Under the pieces are notes generated by a model. It was not told the origin of the DNA. It was given only the letters and a program-made list of their open reading frames with translations, and searched no databases. Made by a program: the position numbers and the translations under genes. 64,000 bases of DNA from Rhodospirillales bacterium (GTDB lineage Bacteria; Pseudomonadota; Alphaproteobacteria; Rhodospirillales; Defluviicoccaceae). The stretch spans positions 597,501-661,500 of the forward strand of contig JADJQT010000001.1 in the NCBI GenBank assembly GCA_016712595.1, in the 5' to 3' direction. Shown here piece by piece: positions 19,016 through 27,415 of the stretch; position 1 is the stretch's first letter; every line of letters begins with the position of its first letter.

Positions 19016-19072
19016 TTGACTAAGGACAATTATCCGATTATGTTGCGGAGTTCTTATAATGTTCCATCGGAG
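19016..19072 (+). promoter_or_regulatory. Promoter with LexA-type operator and RBS for the phage-like module
   Basis: The -35 element TTGACT (19016-19021) and -10 element TATGTT (19039-19044) are 17 nt apart. The sequence GTTCTTATAATGTTC (19050-19064) fits the alphaproteobacterial LexA box GTTC-N7-GTTC and would cover the start of transcription. GGAG at 19069-19072 is the ribosome-binding site for GTG 19079. The same intergenic region has further GGAACAT/TGTTCC half-sites near the divergent repressor gene. Sequence match only; binding is inferred. Confidence 0.7.
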
Positions 19073-19078
19073 ATTGCC

Positions 19079-19444
19079 GTGTCAGCTCCGCGCTACATCC
19101 CTAAAAGGTCGGCCGAAGTGCCTGCAGCCGAATTCTCCACCGCGGAGGAAGCATGGTTCTGGTTTGTTCGCTGCCAGTTGGTCCGCCGCGAGGGAGCGCA
19201 ACTCGGGGGCGGGGGAGGGTCGTTTCAACGTCCCTGCGATCCTGATGACGTCTATCGCATTGCTATGAAGCTGTCTCGTAAGGGAGTCATCGGGAAGGAG
19301 CATCTTTGCGTTCTCGGAACCTTTGGCTTGACTGGAAGACCGCCCGACGCGCGCTGCGCCAATGAAGCCCAGGCATCGCGGTTGTGGAATGAAGCTCTTG
19401 ATCGGTTGTCAACGGTCCTGCGCGAAAAGGGTATCATCGCATGA
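19079..19444 (+). CDS. Hypothetical protein, first gene of SOS-controlled module
   Basis: A 121-residue protein of unknown function. Visible features are FSTAEEAWFWFVRCQLVRRE near the N-terminus, a Gly run (LGGGGGSF), a segment rich in acidic and basic residues around DPDDVYRIAMKLSRKGVI, and a C-terminal helix ending LREKGIIA. Start chosen at GTG 19079 with GGAG 6 nt upstream; the frame is open from 19016, but that TTG is the -35 element. It overlaps the next gene by 4 nt (ATGA), indicating one operon. Confidence 0.75.
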   Translation: MSAPRYIPKRSAEVPAAEFSTAEEAWFWFVRCQLVRREGAQLGGGGGSFQRPCDPDDVYRIAMKLSRKGVIGKEHLCVLGTFGLTGRPPDARCANEAQASRLWNEALDRLSTVLREKGIIA

Positions 19445-20019
19445 GAAGGAGTGTAAGTATCCATCCGCCAGGCAAATTGGAAATTAATGCGGGAAACATA
19501 TTTTTAACAAAATATTTAAACACCATAGACGGCGAAAATAAAAATTTCGTGAACGCTATTGTAGTATTTTCTGATGATACGGAATTGTTTTTTTTGAAAT
19601 GGTTTCGTCGTGGATTCCGGCATTGCTTTGTTGCTGTATGTATTGATGATTGCTGGATTATTTATGATCCTCTATCTCATCAAACGCATTTTAGTCTTGT
19701 AAAAGGGATTGGCTGCAAGGAGCTTGCAAGCTAGTATCGCCAGTTTGGTCTGCATGTGGTGTACACGTGGATCCGCCAGGCACCTATACGCCTCGCACCT
19801 ATCCGTCCTCTAACTTGCGTCGAGGCAGTCAAACGCGTCCTCGGTCTGCGTGGTCCCTGGATCTTGACGCCATGGCAACTTTACCGTGTCCTCGAAGAGG
19901 ATGCTGGCCGGAAAGTAGCGCTTGACAGGAACAACAGAGTAGGTATATATACCTATCTGCGAACGCCATTCGTGCGTTTTTACCGCATCCTCGCAACCGA
20001 ATTCAGGAGGGTCCCACGC
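19441..20019 (+). pseudogene. Phage protein with cysteine-protease-like layout, split by TAG
   Basis: One reading frame runs from ATG 19441 through TAG at 19732-19734 and on to 20019. The first part has RRGFRHCFVAVCIDDCWIIY then DPLSHQTHF; the second, after the stop, continues YRQFGLHVVYTWIRQ and then PLTCVEAVKRVLGLRGPWIL and TPWQLYRVLEED. The upstream context KELAS-stop-YRQFG suggests TGG changed to TAG. His, Asp and Cys occur in the order H-D-C, which could be a catalytic triad; this is inference. The first half is much more AT-rich than its neighbours. It could be two proteins, a readthrough product or a broken gene. Confidence 0.55.
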
Positions 20020-20232
20020 ATGGGTGGGCTGATCAAGGCGGCAACGCCGCCTAAGGTGCAATCGGTTGCAACGAGCACCGCGGTCGATACCGCAAGTGAA
20101 GAACGTCAGCGACGTCTCGATGCTCTGGAACGGGCGCGGGCCGGACGGGCCGGAACGATTACGACGTCACCGCGCGGCATGCTCGTGACTGCGGAATGGG
20201 TTCCGCAGCGCAAGTCCCTCCTCGGAGAATAA
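20020..20232 (+). CDS. Small phage protein before the portal
   Basis: A 70-residue protein starting MGGLIKAATPPKVQSVATST and ending RGMLVTAEWVPQRKSLLGE. ATG 20020 has an AGGAGG ribosome-binding site at 20005-20010. The upstream frame runs into it without a stop, so it could also be the C-terminus of a fusion. Short proteins with this Met-Gly-Gly start, variable middle and WVPQRK end are common just before portal genes in alphaproteobacterial prophages. Function unknown, possibly a structural accessory. Confidence 0.6.
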   Translation: MGGLIKAATPPKVQSVATSTAVDTASEERQRRLDALERARAGRAGTITTSPRGMLVTAEWVPQRKSLLGE

Positions 20233-20234
20233 AC

Positions 20235-21812
20235 GTGACCGACCTGACACCACAAAACGCATGGTCGCGTTACCAGCGCGCGCGAGAACGACGTTCGGTC
20301 TGGGAGGGCTTGTGGCAGGAGTGCTACGACTTCGCGCTGCCGTCTCGTGATACTGCAATATCCAGCAGCACCGCCGGAGCGCGGCGTTGGGACCGGATCT
20401 TTGACGGGACTGCGCCTGATGCCGTAGATCAGCTTGCTGCCAGCATGATGGCGAACCTCACCCCGCCTTGGGCGCGCTGGTTCGGTTTTGCCGCCGGCCC
20501 GGACATCAATGCGGAGGAGCGCGCCGCAGTTGGGGCCGGGCTTGAACGCACGAACAGCGTAATGCAGTCGCACTTCGACCGTTCAAATTTTGCTGTCGAG
20601 ATGCACCAGTGTTATCTCGATCTGGTGACCGCCGGAACGGCTTCTTTGCTTTTTGAAGAGGCGGCCTCTGGCGATGCATCGGCCTTTCGCTTCACCGCAG
20701 TTCCGCTGTCGCAGATCGTTCTAGAGGAAGGTCCGACGGGACGTCTGGACGTGAGTTTCCGTCGGAACGATTTTACCGTGGCGCAATTATTGGCGCGCTT
20801 TCCTGCGGCACGGGGCATAGCGCAACTGGTCAAGAAGGATCGCTCTGGGGACGCTGATGTGCGGGTGTCCGTGCTCGAAGCTGTCGTTCCCGATGGCGGA
20901 GTCTACAGTTACCTTGCCGTTACCGAGTCCGACATTGCCGGTACCGGCGAGCCTACGGTTCTGGCGCAAGGTCGCTTTTCCTCATCACCGTTCATTAATT
21001 TCCGCTGGCTGAAAGCGCCGGGGGAAATTTATGGGCGATCCCCCGTGATGAAGGCGCTGCCGGACATTAAAACGGCGAACAAAGTCGTTGAGCTCGTATT
21101 GAAGAACGCATCGATTGCGGTCACCGGCATCTGGCAGGCCGACGACGACGGTGTGATCAATCCGGCGACAATAAAGCTCGTTCCCGGCACGATTATTCCC
21201 AAAGCAGTCGGATCCGCAGGCTTGACTCCGCTCGCAACGCCAGGCCGTTTCGACGTCTCTGAACTCGTTCTCGATCAGTTGCGGGAGCGCATCCGCAAAG
21301 CCCTATTCGTTGATTTTCTTGGCCAAGTGAACGGTCCGAAAATGACGGCGACGGAGGTTCTGGAGCGAGCCGCGCAGATGGCTCGTGTGCTCGGAGCCAC
21401 GTACGGGCGTCTGCAGACAGAGTTGCTCTCGCCACTGGTCTCGCGCGGACGCAGCATACTTGCGCGTCGGGGCGAAATTCCAGACTTGCCGCTAGATCAT
21501 CGTATCGTCGCCCTGGAATATAAATCACCGCAGGCACGCTTTCAGGCGCAGCAGGACGTACAGAACACGCTGATCTGGCTTGACTCGGTCCGCTCCCTTG
21601 GCGACGTGGCCATAAGTGCCGTGGATCTGGCGGCGACGACGCGCTGGCTTGGCCGCACTCTCGGCGTACCCGGAGAACTGATGCGCGACGTTCCAGTGGG
21701 CGAACCTCCTGTCGCCGAGATCGGCCGGACGGCGAGCCATGAGGGTGGGAACAACCCGGGTCTGCCGACGACAGAGGACATCGCGGCCCTGCTCTCTCGA
21801 GTCTTGAGATGA
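20235..21812 (+). CDS. Head-tail connector (portal) protein, T7-like
   Basis: A 525-residue podovirus-type portal. It forms the ring at one capsid vertex through which DNA is packaged and ejected. Seen: the early RYQRARERRSVWEGLWQECY, the FDGTAPDAVDQLAASMMANL then TPPWARWFGF signature of the head-tail connecting family, SPVMKALPDIKTANKVVELV, and VNGPKMTATEVLERAAQMAR. Start chosen at GTG 20235 with GGAGAA at 20225-20230; an earlier in-frame start at 20196 would overlap the previous gene. The stop overlaps the next start (ATGA). Confidence 0.92.
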   Translation: MTDLTPQNAWSRYQRARERRSVWEGLWQECYDFALPSRDTAISSSTAGARRWDRIFDGTAPDAVDQLAASMMANLTPPWARWFGFAAGPDINAEERAAVGAGLERTNSVMQSHFDRSNFAVEMHQCYLDLVTAGTASLLFEEAASGDASAFRFTAVPLSQIVLEEGPTGRLDVSFRRNDFTVAQLLARFPAARGIAQLVKKDRSGDADVRVSVLEAVVPDGGVYSYLAVTESDIAGTGEPTVLAQGRFSSSPFINFRWLKAPGEIYGRSPVMKALPDIKTANKVVELVLKNASIAVTGIWQADDDGVINPATIKLVPGTIIPKAVGSAGLTPLATPGRFDVSELVLDQLRERIRKALFVDFLGQVNGPKMTATEVLERAAQMARVLGATYGRLQTELLSPLVSRGRSILARRGEIPDLPLDHRIVALEYKSPQARFQAQQDVQNTLIWLDSVRSLGDVAISAVDLAATTRWLGRTLGVPGELMRDVPVGEPPVAEIGRTASHEGGNNPGLPTTEDIAALLSRVLR

Positions 21813-22090
21813 CGACCACCACCAATGATTGGACGTGGTTCGAGCCGTTATCCATGAGCGGGGATGATCTCGCCGCGCATCAAGATGCTTCGCCGAGCGT
21901 CAGCGTGTCGTTTGCCCGGTGCTTCGGAACCCCCGATGGAGAACGTGTTCTCGGCTACTTACGCCGATTAACGCTTGACCGTTCCCTTGGCCCGAACGCG
22001 CCCGACCAGCTTTTGCGTCACATAGAAGGTCAAAGGCAATTGGTTGTCCACATCCTCGGGCTCGTTGCCAAGGGCATGAGCAATGAATAA
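21809..22090 (+). CDS. Hypothetical phage protein
   Basis: A 93-residue protein translationally coupled to the portal gene (ATGA overlap). The sequence contains WTWFEPLSMSGDDL, a central ERVLGYLRRLTLDRSLGPNA and a helical C-terminus LLRHIEGQRQLVVHILGLVA. Proteins of this size with a conserved aromatic start and an LR.LT..R.LGP motif are frequent after T7-like portals in alphaproteobacterial prophages. No function can be assigned. Confidence 0.7.
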   Translation: MTTTTNDWTWFEPLSMSGDDLAAHQDASPSVSVSFARCFGTPDGERVLGYLRRLTLDRSLGPNAPDQLLRHIEGQRQLVVHILGLVAKGMSNE

Positions 22091-22144
22091 TCAGCGCTCC
22101 CTCACCGCAAGCCCATTCGTTTCGCTAAACAACGGAGAGCTAAG

Positions 22145-22879
22145 ATGACCGAGAACCTGCTTGAATCCAGCTTGGCGGATGCGCCCAATCCAGGCGGCTC
22201 CGACTCGCAGGTAACCGCGCAAGCGGCCGCTGCACGCGGCGATCGTCCAGCGGGGCTTCCCGACAAGTTCTGGGACGATAAATCAGGTCAGGTTCGAATT
22301 GACGCACTCATAAAGTCATACCTGGAACTTGAACGTAAATTAGGTACTCTTGGTAATCGAGAAATCCCGCTCGGTCCGGACAATTATAAGTTAATCGTCA
22401 AAAATGACCTTATGAGTTCTGATGCCGATATCAATAAGCGGCTTCATGCTGCTGGATTTACCCAGGACCAAGCACAGCTCGTTTACGACCTTGCCTCCGA
22501 ACGCATGATGCCGATGATTGCGGAACTCGCCTCGATGTTCGAGGCGGAGAACCAAATCGATCATCTCGTTCAGCACTTCGGCGGCGAGGAGCGGTGGCGA
22601 GAGGTTGCGCGTCAACTTGACGCCTGGGGTCGCTCGCGTTTGCCCGCACGCGTATTCGAGGCGCTCTCGACGACCTTCGAAGGCGTCATCGCCATGCAAC
22701 GCATGATGGAGGGCGAAGAGCCGGGCCTCACGCGCGATGGCCAGGGCGGCGACGGGATGGTGACTGAAGCAGGGCTGAAGCAATTGATGCGCGATCCTCG
22801 TTACTGGCGTCAACAGGACCCTGCCGTCGTTGAGAAGGTCAGGGACGGTTTTCGGCGTCTCTATCAACAGAAGGCATAA
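22145..22879 (+). CDS. Capsid assembly scaffolding protein candidate
   Basis: A 244-residue acidic protein between portal and major capsid genes, the usual place of the scaffold. It starts with a low-complexity segment (about residues 1-35), has GLPDKFWDDKSGQVRIDAL typical of phage scaffold N-termini, and then a largely helical region (QAQLVYDLASERMMPMIAEL, RWREVARQLDAW). Scaffold proteins guide procapsid assembly and leave before DNA packaging. Start ATG 22145 is preceded by CGGAGAGCTAAG. A cleaved or internal scaffold is possible. Confidence 0.75.
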   Translation: MTENLLESSLADAPNPGGSDSQVTAQAAAARGDRPAGLPDKFWDDKSGQVRIDALIKSYLELERKLGTLGNREIPLGPDNYKLIVKNDLMSSDADINKRLHAAGFTQDQAQLVYDLASERMMPMIAELASMFEAENQIDHLVQHFGGEERWREVARQLDAWGRSRLPARVFEALSTTFEGVIAMQRMMEGEEPGLTRDGQGGDGMVTEAGLKQLMRDPRYWRQQDPAVVEKVRDGFRRLYQQKA

Positions 22880-23135
22880 GCGCCCTTTTTACATGTGCTG
22901 TGCCGCTTGGGGGACGTCAGTTTCCTCGGCCAGCGCTCCGCATTGATCTGAGCGGTACGGCGTTACGTCTCCTTCAGATCAAAGTGTTCTATCCGCGTCT
23001 CTTCGAAAATGGACAACCTGCTGCGGACGACGCCCGCGGCGAGGCCCTTCGAAACGCGCCCCGCCGGCGGAAAGTCCACAACCGGCCGTTTGTTCAACCG
23101 TCAATCTTCAATGAGCGCAACAGGAGCGCAAACGG
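22880..23135. other. Intergenic region between scaffold and capsid genes
   Basis: No convincing gene. An 88-codon frame crosses it (22900-23166) but overlaps the capsid start and lacks a good ribosome-binding site. The region may be transcribed leader for the abundant capsid protein, whose start at 23136 follows CAGGAGCGC. Confidence 0.4.
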
Positions 23136-23954
23136 ATGTCGACATCGGTCGAACTGTCGTTCGTAAAAAATTTTGAAGCCGAAGTTCATCTCCAATATCA
23201 GCAGATGGGATCAAAACTGCGGAACACCGTAAGGATCAAAAATAGTGTCATTGGAGCAACAACGACATTTCAGAAAGTCGGTAAAGGTACGGCGTCGACG
23301 AAGGCGCGGCACGGCAAGGTGCCGGTAATGAATGTCGATCACGTTCCGGTCGAATGCACGCTACAGGACTACTATGCTGGCGACTGGGTCGATCAGCTCG
23401 ATGAGCTGAAGACGAATATTAACGAACAGCAGGTCGTCGCCAAGGCAGGCGCATACGCACTGGGCCGTAAGACGGATGATCTGATCATCAGTCAGCTTGC
23501 CTCTTCCGCCCAGTTCGCCGGTGCTGACACGGACGGTCTGACCAAGGCTAAAGTCCTTACCGCATTCGAGATGCTTGGCGCGGCCGATGTGCCGGACGAT
23601 GGCCAGCGGTTTGCCGTCGTTGGCTGGAAGCAGTGGAGCGATCTGCTCAACATCGAAGAATTCGGCAATGCCGATTACATTGGCGATGATGAATTGCCGT
23701 GGAAGGGTACGCAGGCGAAGCGTTGGCTTGGTGCCATGTGGTTACCGCACTCCGGTCTTCCGAAGACAGGTTCCGTTCGCAAGTGTTTCTGGTTCCACAA
23801 GACGGCCGTGGGACACGCGATCGGTGCCGATGTGAAAACCGACATCACTTGGCACGGTGACCGAGCCGCGCATTTCGTCAACAACATGATGAGCCAGGGC
23901 GCCTGCCTGATCGACGTGACAGGTATCGTCACGATGCGCTGTCTCGAGAGCTAA
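23136..23954 (+). CDS. Major capsid protein
   Basis: A 272-residue protein of the podovirus coat family. It begins MSTSVELSFVKNFEAEVHLQ and has QQMGSKLRNTVRIKNSVIGA, GKVPVMNVDHVPVECTLQDY, VAKAGAYALGRKTDDLIISQ and the C-terminal HGDRAAHFVNNMMSQGACLI. These match the fold seen in P22/T7-type or related capsids annotated in many alphaproteobacterial prophages. Position after the scaffold and before a small decoration-like gene supports this. Length is somewhat short but normal for this family. The gene appears intact with a GGAG upstream. Confidence 0.9.
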   Translation: MSTSVELSFVKNFEAEVHLQYQQMGSKLRNTVRIKNSVIGATTTFQKVGKGTASTKARHGKVPVMNVDHVPVECTLQDYYAGDWVDQLDELKTNINEQQVVAKAGAYALGRKTDDLIISQLASSAQFAGADTDGLTKAKVLTAFEMLGAADVPDDGQRFAVVGWKQWSDLLNIEEFGNADYIGDDELPWKGTQAKRWLGAMWLPHSGLPKTGSVRKCFWFHKTAVGHAIGADVKTDITWHGDRAAHFVNNMMSQGACLIDVTGIVTMRCLES

Positions 23955-23968
23955 GGGGGGAAAGATCA

Positions 23969-24238
23969 ATGGCGTACAATCCACACAATCTCAGTGTTCT
24001 CGCTTACGCCAACGGCTTTACGCTTTGGCATTACGTGACAACGGATACAGCAACCACGGCAGATACAGTGGGGTATTTCAATTCCGCTGCAGATATGCTG
24101 CGTGTTGGTGACATGATTATGGCAAATGTTGATACCGCCGGGACGCCTGGCGCGGGCATCTTTCTCGTCAATTCAAATTCCGGCGGCATCGTCGATATTG
24201 CCAACATTACGCCGGTCGGCACGGCCGATACCGACTGA
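23969..24238 (+). CDS. Small capsid-associated protein (possible decoration)
   Basis: An 89-residue protein, MAYNPHNLSVLAYANGFTLW at the start, followed by a beta-rich segment with DMLRVGDMIMANV and GIFLVNSNSGG. It sits directly after the capsid gene with GGGGGAAAG as ribosome-binding site. Small beta-rich proteins at this position often decorate the capsid, but this is inferred from place and composition only. Confidence 0.65.
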   Translation: MAYNPHNLSVLAYANGFTLWHYVTTDTATTADTVGYFNSAADMLRVGDMIMANVDTAGTPGAGIFLVNSNSGGIVDIANITPVGTADTD

Positions 24239-24260
24239 CCTTCGTTTTTTCTCCTGTTTT

Positions 24261-24295
24261 CGGCGGCCCTGCAGATGAGCTCTGCGGTGCCGCCG
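24261..24295. other. GC-rich hairpin in the phage structural operon
   Basis: CGGCGGC (24261-24267) and GCCGCCG (24289-24295) form a 7-bp stem, with further pairing inside (CTGCAG against CTGCGG, one mismatch). It lies 22 nt after the small capsid gene and has no T run. It may lower transcription of the tail genes relative to the capsid or protect the mRNA end. Confidence 0.4.
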
Positions 24296-24386
24296 ACGCA
24301 CTTTGCCGGCAGGACGGCGACGTGTCGTCATTTGGTTGATTTCATCCGCGCTCAGAGGCGCGGGCGCTCACCAGGAGGTCTCGTGA

Positions 24387-24956
24387 ATGGCCCTTTCTGC
24401 GATCGGATTGTGCTCCCGCGCACTGCTCAAGATTGGCGCACAGACCATCACCTCGTTCGACGAGGGAACGATGGAAGCCGAAGTGGCCGCCAGTCTTTAT
24501 CCGCCGGTACGCGATGCCGTGCTATCGGCGCATCCGTGGAATTTCGCCATAGTTCAAACCGTACTCGCAAAGCTCTCCGACGTGCCGATCGCGGATTATG
24601 CGAACGCGTTTCAACTGCCAAGCGAATGCATTCGCGTGCTTTCAGCCGGCACCGGAGGCCGTGGCCAGGGGATTCGCTATCGTGTTTCACGCCGACAACT
24701 TCACGCTGACGAGGACGACGTTGTCCTTACCTATATCTATCGCCCTGACGAGGCAGATTTTCCGCCGTTTTTCGACATCGCATTGATCGCTCAGCTAGCA
24801 GCGGAATTCTGTATTCCGCTGACCGATAGCACTAGCCGCTGGGACAACCTGCAGAAGCTTGCCGAAGCCGAGCTCCGGCGCGCCAAACTGATCGATGCAC
24901 AAGAGGATACCCCCTCGGCAATTGAAGATTTTACCCTGCTCGAAGGACGGCAGTAA
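24387..24956 (+). CDS. Tail tubular protein A-like head-tail adaptor (T7 gp11-like)
   Basis: A 189-residue protein with the pattern of podovirus tail tube A: LCSRALLKIGAQTITSFDEG at the start, then VRDAVLSAHPWNFAIVQTVL, FQLPSECIRVLSAG and DIALIAQLAAEFCIPLTDS. It joins the portal ring to the tail nozzle. It overlaps the next gene by one base (TAATG at 24954-24958), showing coupling. A ribosome-binding GGAGG lies 8 nt upstream of ATG 24387. Confidence 0.85.
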   Translation: MALSAIGLCSRALLKIGAQTITSFDEGTMEAEVAASLYPPVRDAVLSAHPWNFAIVQTVLAKLSDVPIADYANAFQLPSECIRVLSAGTGGRGQGIRYRVSRRQLHADEDDVVLTYIYRPDEADFPPFFDIALIAQLAAEFCIPLTDSTSRWDNLQKLAEAELRRAKLIDAQEDTPSAIEDFTLLEGRQ

Positions 24957-26851
24957 TGAGTCGGATTCGCTCGGTTAAGACGAGCTTTGCTGGTGGTGAA
25001 ATTGGCCCGGAGCTGCTTGGTCGCGGCGATTTGCGCGCATACGACAATGGCGCGGCAAAGCTGCGCAACGTCTTCATTCATCCGACGGGTGGACTTGCCC
25101 GACGCGATGGACTGCGTTACGTCGACATGGCATTTGGCCCCGGGCGTCTCGTCTCGTTCGAGTTCAACACAGAACAAGTCTATCTTTTAATATTTAGTGA
25201 TCGTCGCGTTGATGTCTACCGCGACGGTCAGCAAATGACCGCTTTTGATGCTCCATGGACATTTGAACAACTGTCTCAGATTTATTGGACACAGAGCGCA
25301 GACACGTTGCTCGTCGTGCATCCTGACGTTCCTCCGAAAAAGATTACGCGAACGAGCGATACGGCCTGGGATATTGCCAACTGGACATTCCAGTCGAAGG
25401 ATAGCCGAATTTACGCTCCGCATAACAAGTTTGCCGCGCCCGCAGTAACTATGAAAGCGAGCGGTACGAGCGGGAACGTCACCTTGACTGCTTCTGCGGC
25501 GACGTTTGTCGCGGCACACGTCGGTGTGCGAATGAGAATCGAAGATAAAGAGCTTGAGATTCTGAGTGTTACCTCACCAATTCAGGCGCAGGCTTCGGTA
25601 AAGGAAACACTCGCGAGTACAACGGCGACTGAAGACTGGTCTGAACAAGCATTCTCACCTGTCCATGGGTGGCCGACTTGCGTCTGTTTCCATCAAGATC
25701 GGCTCGTCATCGGAGGCTCCAGAGATCTGCCAAATCGCCTATTACTTTCAAAATCTGGAGATTTATTTAATTTTGATCTTGGTGATGGGCTTGATGACGA
25801 GGCAATAGACTTCGCCATTCTCTCCGATCAGGTTAACGCGATCCGCCACGTATTTTCCGGGCGGCACCTACAAATATTTACCTCAGGCGCCGAGTGGATG
25901 GTAACCGGCGAGCCGTTGACACCCACGAGCATCCAGCTCTTCCGTCAGACGCGTGTCGGATCGCCAATTGATCGCACCGTTCCTGTGCGAGACATCGATG
26001 GCGCCACCATATTCGTGCCGCGCTCCGGCCCGCAGCTTCGCGAATTCCTTTTCGCGGATACTGAGCAAGCCTATCAGGCGGCGGACCTCGCGATGCTGGC
26101 GCATCATCTCGTCGATCGTCCGGTTGATATGGCTTACGACCTAGCGCGTCGCTTGCTGCACATCGTCATGACCAATGGTTCGATGGCGACGCTGACTGCC
26201 TATCGCGACGAAGAGGTGAGCGCCTGGACGTTGCAACAGACCGTCGGGCGCTTCCTTTCGGTCGCCACTGTCGGTGAAACGACCTACGTGCTCGTCGAGC
26301 GCGACGCCGGCATCTCAATTGAGGCCTTTGACGATACGCTACAGGTCGACTGCGGTCTCTCTGGCACGGCGGCGGCTGCCAAAACGGTTTGGACGGGGGC
26401 TGGACACCTCGAAGGTCAGGTCGTCGCTGTTGTCGCCGATGGTGCCGTCTTGCCCGATCTGATCGTCGAGAGCGGCGCAGTGACCTTGCCTGAACCGGCG
26501 AAAGCGGTCCAGATAGGTCTTGCCTTCACCCATATTGTCGAGCCGCTGCCACCGGCCACTCAGACGATCGCCAATGGACAATGGAGCCGGTTGCGTCCCG
26601 TGTCTCTAACGTTCCGCGTCTGGGAAACGAGCGCCCTTTACCTCGATACCGGCCAAGGCGCCGTGCATGTTCCGTTCAGGCGGTTTGGCGCCAATATCCT
26701 TGATACCCCGCCGCCGCCGTTCAGCGGTGATGTCAGTATTCGCACCCTCGGCTGGCGCGAAGGGGGGCTGCAGCCCTTATGGCGGATTGAACAAAACACG
26801 CCGCTACCGTTTTCACTTCTGTCGGTTTCGACCGAACTCGGTGTGAACTGA
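24956..26851 (+). CDS. Tail nozzle protein (tail tubular protein B-like)
   Basis: A 631-residue beta-rich protein that would form the nozzle of a short tail, like T7 gp12. It starts with the conserved RIRSVKTSFAGGEIGPELLG, then RGDLRAYDNGAAKLRNVFIH and PTGGLARRDGLRYVD. Later blocks are RLVIGGSRDLPNRLLLSKSG and a region rich in Val, Thr and Asp. Comparable alphaproteobacterial phage proteins have the same start. No tail fibre gene follows, so receptor binding may be done by this protein or be lost. Confidence 0.85.
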   Translation: MSRIRSVKTSFAGGEIGPELLGRGDLRAYDNGAAKLRNVFIHPTGGLARRDGLRYVDMAFGPGRLVSFEFNTEQVYLLIFSDRRVDVYRDGQQMTAFDAPWTFEQLSQIYWTQSADTLLVVHPDVPPKKITRTSDTAWDIANWTFQSKDSRIYAPHNKFAAPAVTMKASGTSGNVTLTASAATFVAAHVGVRMRIEDKELEILSVTSPIQAQASVKETLASTTATEDWSEQAFSPVHGWPTCVCFHQDRLVIGGSRDLPNRLLLSKSGDLFNFDLGDGLDDEAIDFAILSDQVNAIRHVFSGRHLQIFTSGAEWMVTGEPLTPTSIQLFRQTRVGSPIDRTVPVRDIDGATIFVPRSGPQLREFLFADTEQAYQAADLAMLAHHLVDRPVDMAYDLARRLLHIVMTNGSMATLTAYRDEEVSAWTLQQTVGRFLSVATVGETTYVLVERDAGISIEAFDDTLQVDCGLSGTAAAAKTVWTGAGHLEGQVVAVVADGAVLPDLIVESGAVTLPEPAKAVQIGLAFTHIVEPLPPATQTIANGQWSRLRPVSLTFRVWETSALYLDTGQGAVHVPFRRFGANILDTPPPPFSGDVSIRTLGWREGGLQPLWRIEQNTPLPFSLLSVSTELGVN

Positions 26852-26893
26852 TGATACGCGGTAAATACCTTGTTTTGTATGGAGTATGATCGC

Positions 26894-27337
26894 ATGGGAG
26901 GAATGTTGCCCACCGCCGCGATGAGTGTCATGCAGATGGGCCTCGAATCGGCCCAGCAGGGCGCTGCGAGTGCTCAAGCCCAGGCTGAAGCCGACGCACA
27001 AGTCCAACAAATTCGTCAGACTCAGCAGATTGACTCTCAGCAGAGACGCGATCAACTCCGCCGCGCACTCGCGACACAACGCGCCCGGTTTGGGGCCCAA
27101 GGAATCACAGGTGGTGCTTCCTCGCAGGCCGTGCTGTCGGGTATCGAAGCGGACGCCGCTCAGGAAGAGGCAGATTCTCAGGCTTTGAGCAACCTGAGAA
27201 TCGGAAAAATTCAGCAAGACGCTGACTGGCAGCGGCGACGCAATCTTCTCGACGCGTCTTCGCCAACGTATCGTTCGGCATTTTCCCTTGTTCAACGCGG
27301 CCTTCGCTCCGTGCCGTTGCTCGATAGCCGCGAGTAG
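26894..27337 (+). CDS. Internal virion protein-like, Gln/Ala-rich helical protein
   Basis: A 147-residue protein, largely alpha-helical and rich in Gln and Ala (SAQAQAEADAQVQQIRQTQQ, then RRDQLRRALATQRARFGAQG). The GAQGI-x-GGASS motif in the middle is typical of the N-terminal part of podovirus internal virion or ejection proteins annotated in alphaproteobacterial prophages. It is placed right after the nozzle gene, as expected for an ejected core protein. Larger core proteins such as gp15 and gp16 of T7 are missing. Confidence 0.6.
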   Translation: MGGMLPTAAMSVMQMGLESAQQGAASAQAQAEADAQVQQIRQTQQIDSQQRRDQLRRALATQRARFGAQGITGGASSQAVLSGIEADAAQEEADSQALSNLRIGKIQQDADWQRRRNLLDASSPTYRSAFSLVQRGLRSVPLLDSRE

Positions 27338-27415
27338 AGCCAAGGCGATGGGTGCAGGCCCCGAAGGTTTGCCATTTGACCAAGAGGCGCATGGCAACCG
27401 ACCGAGGAACGGGCA

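Noticed and set aside
19016..19078. Upstream TTG start for the first module gene
   Set aside because: The TTG is the -35 element and the stretch contains the -10 element and LexA-type box; GTG 19079 has the ribosome-binding site.
26830..26850. GAAC-N7-GAAC at the end of the nozzle gene, a possible second LexA box
   Set aside because: It lies in coding sequence, has a GC-rich spacer and no promoter beside it; likely chance.
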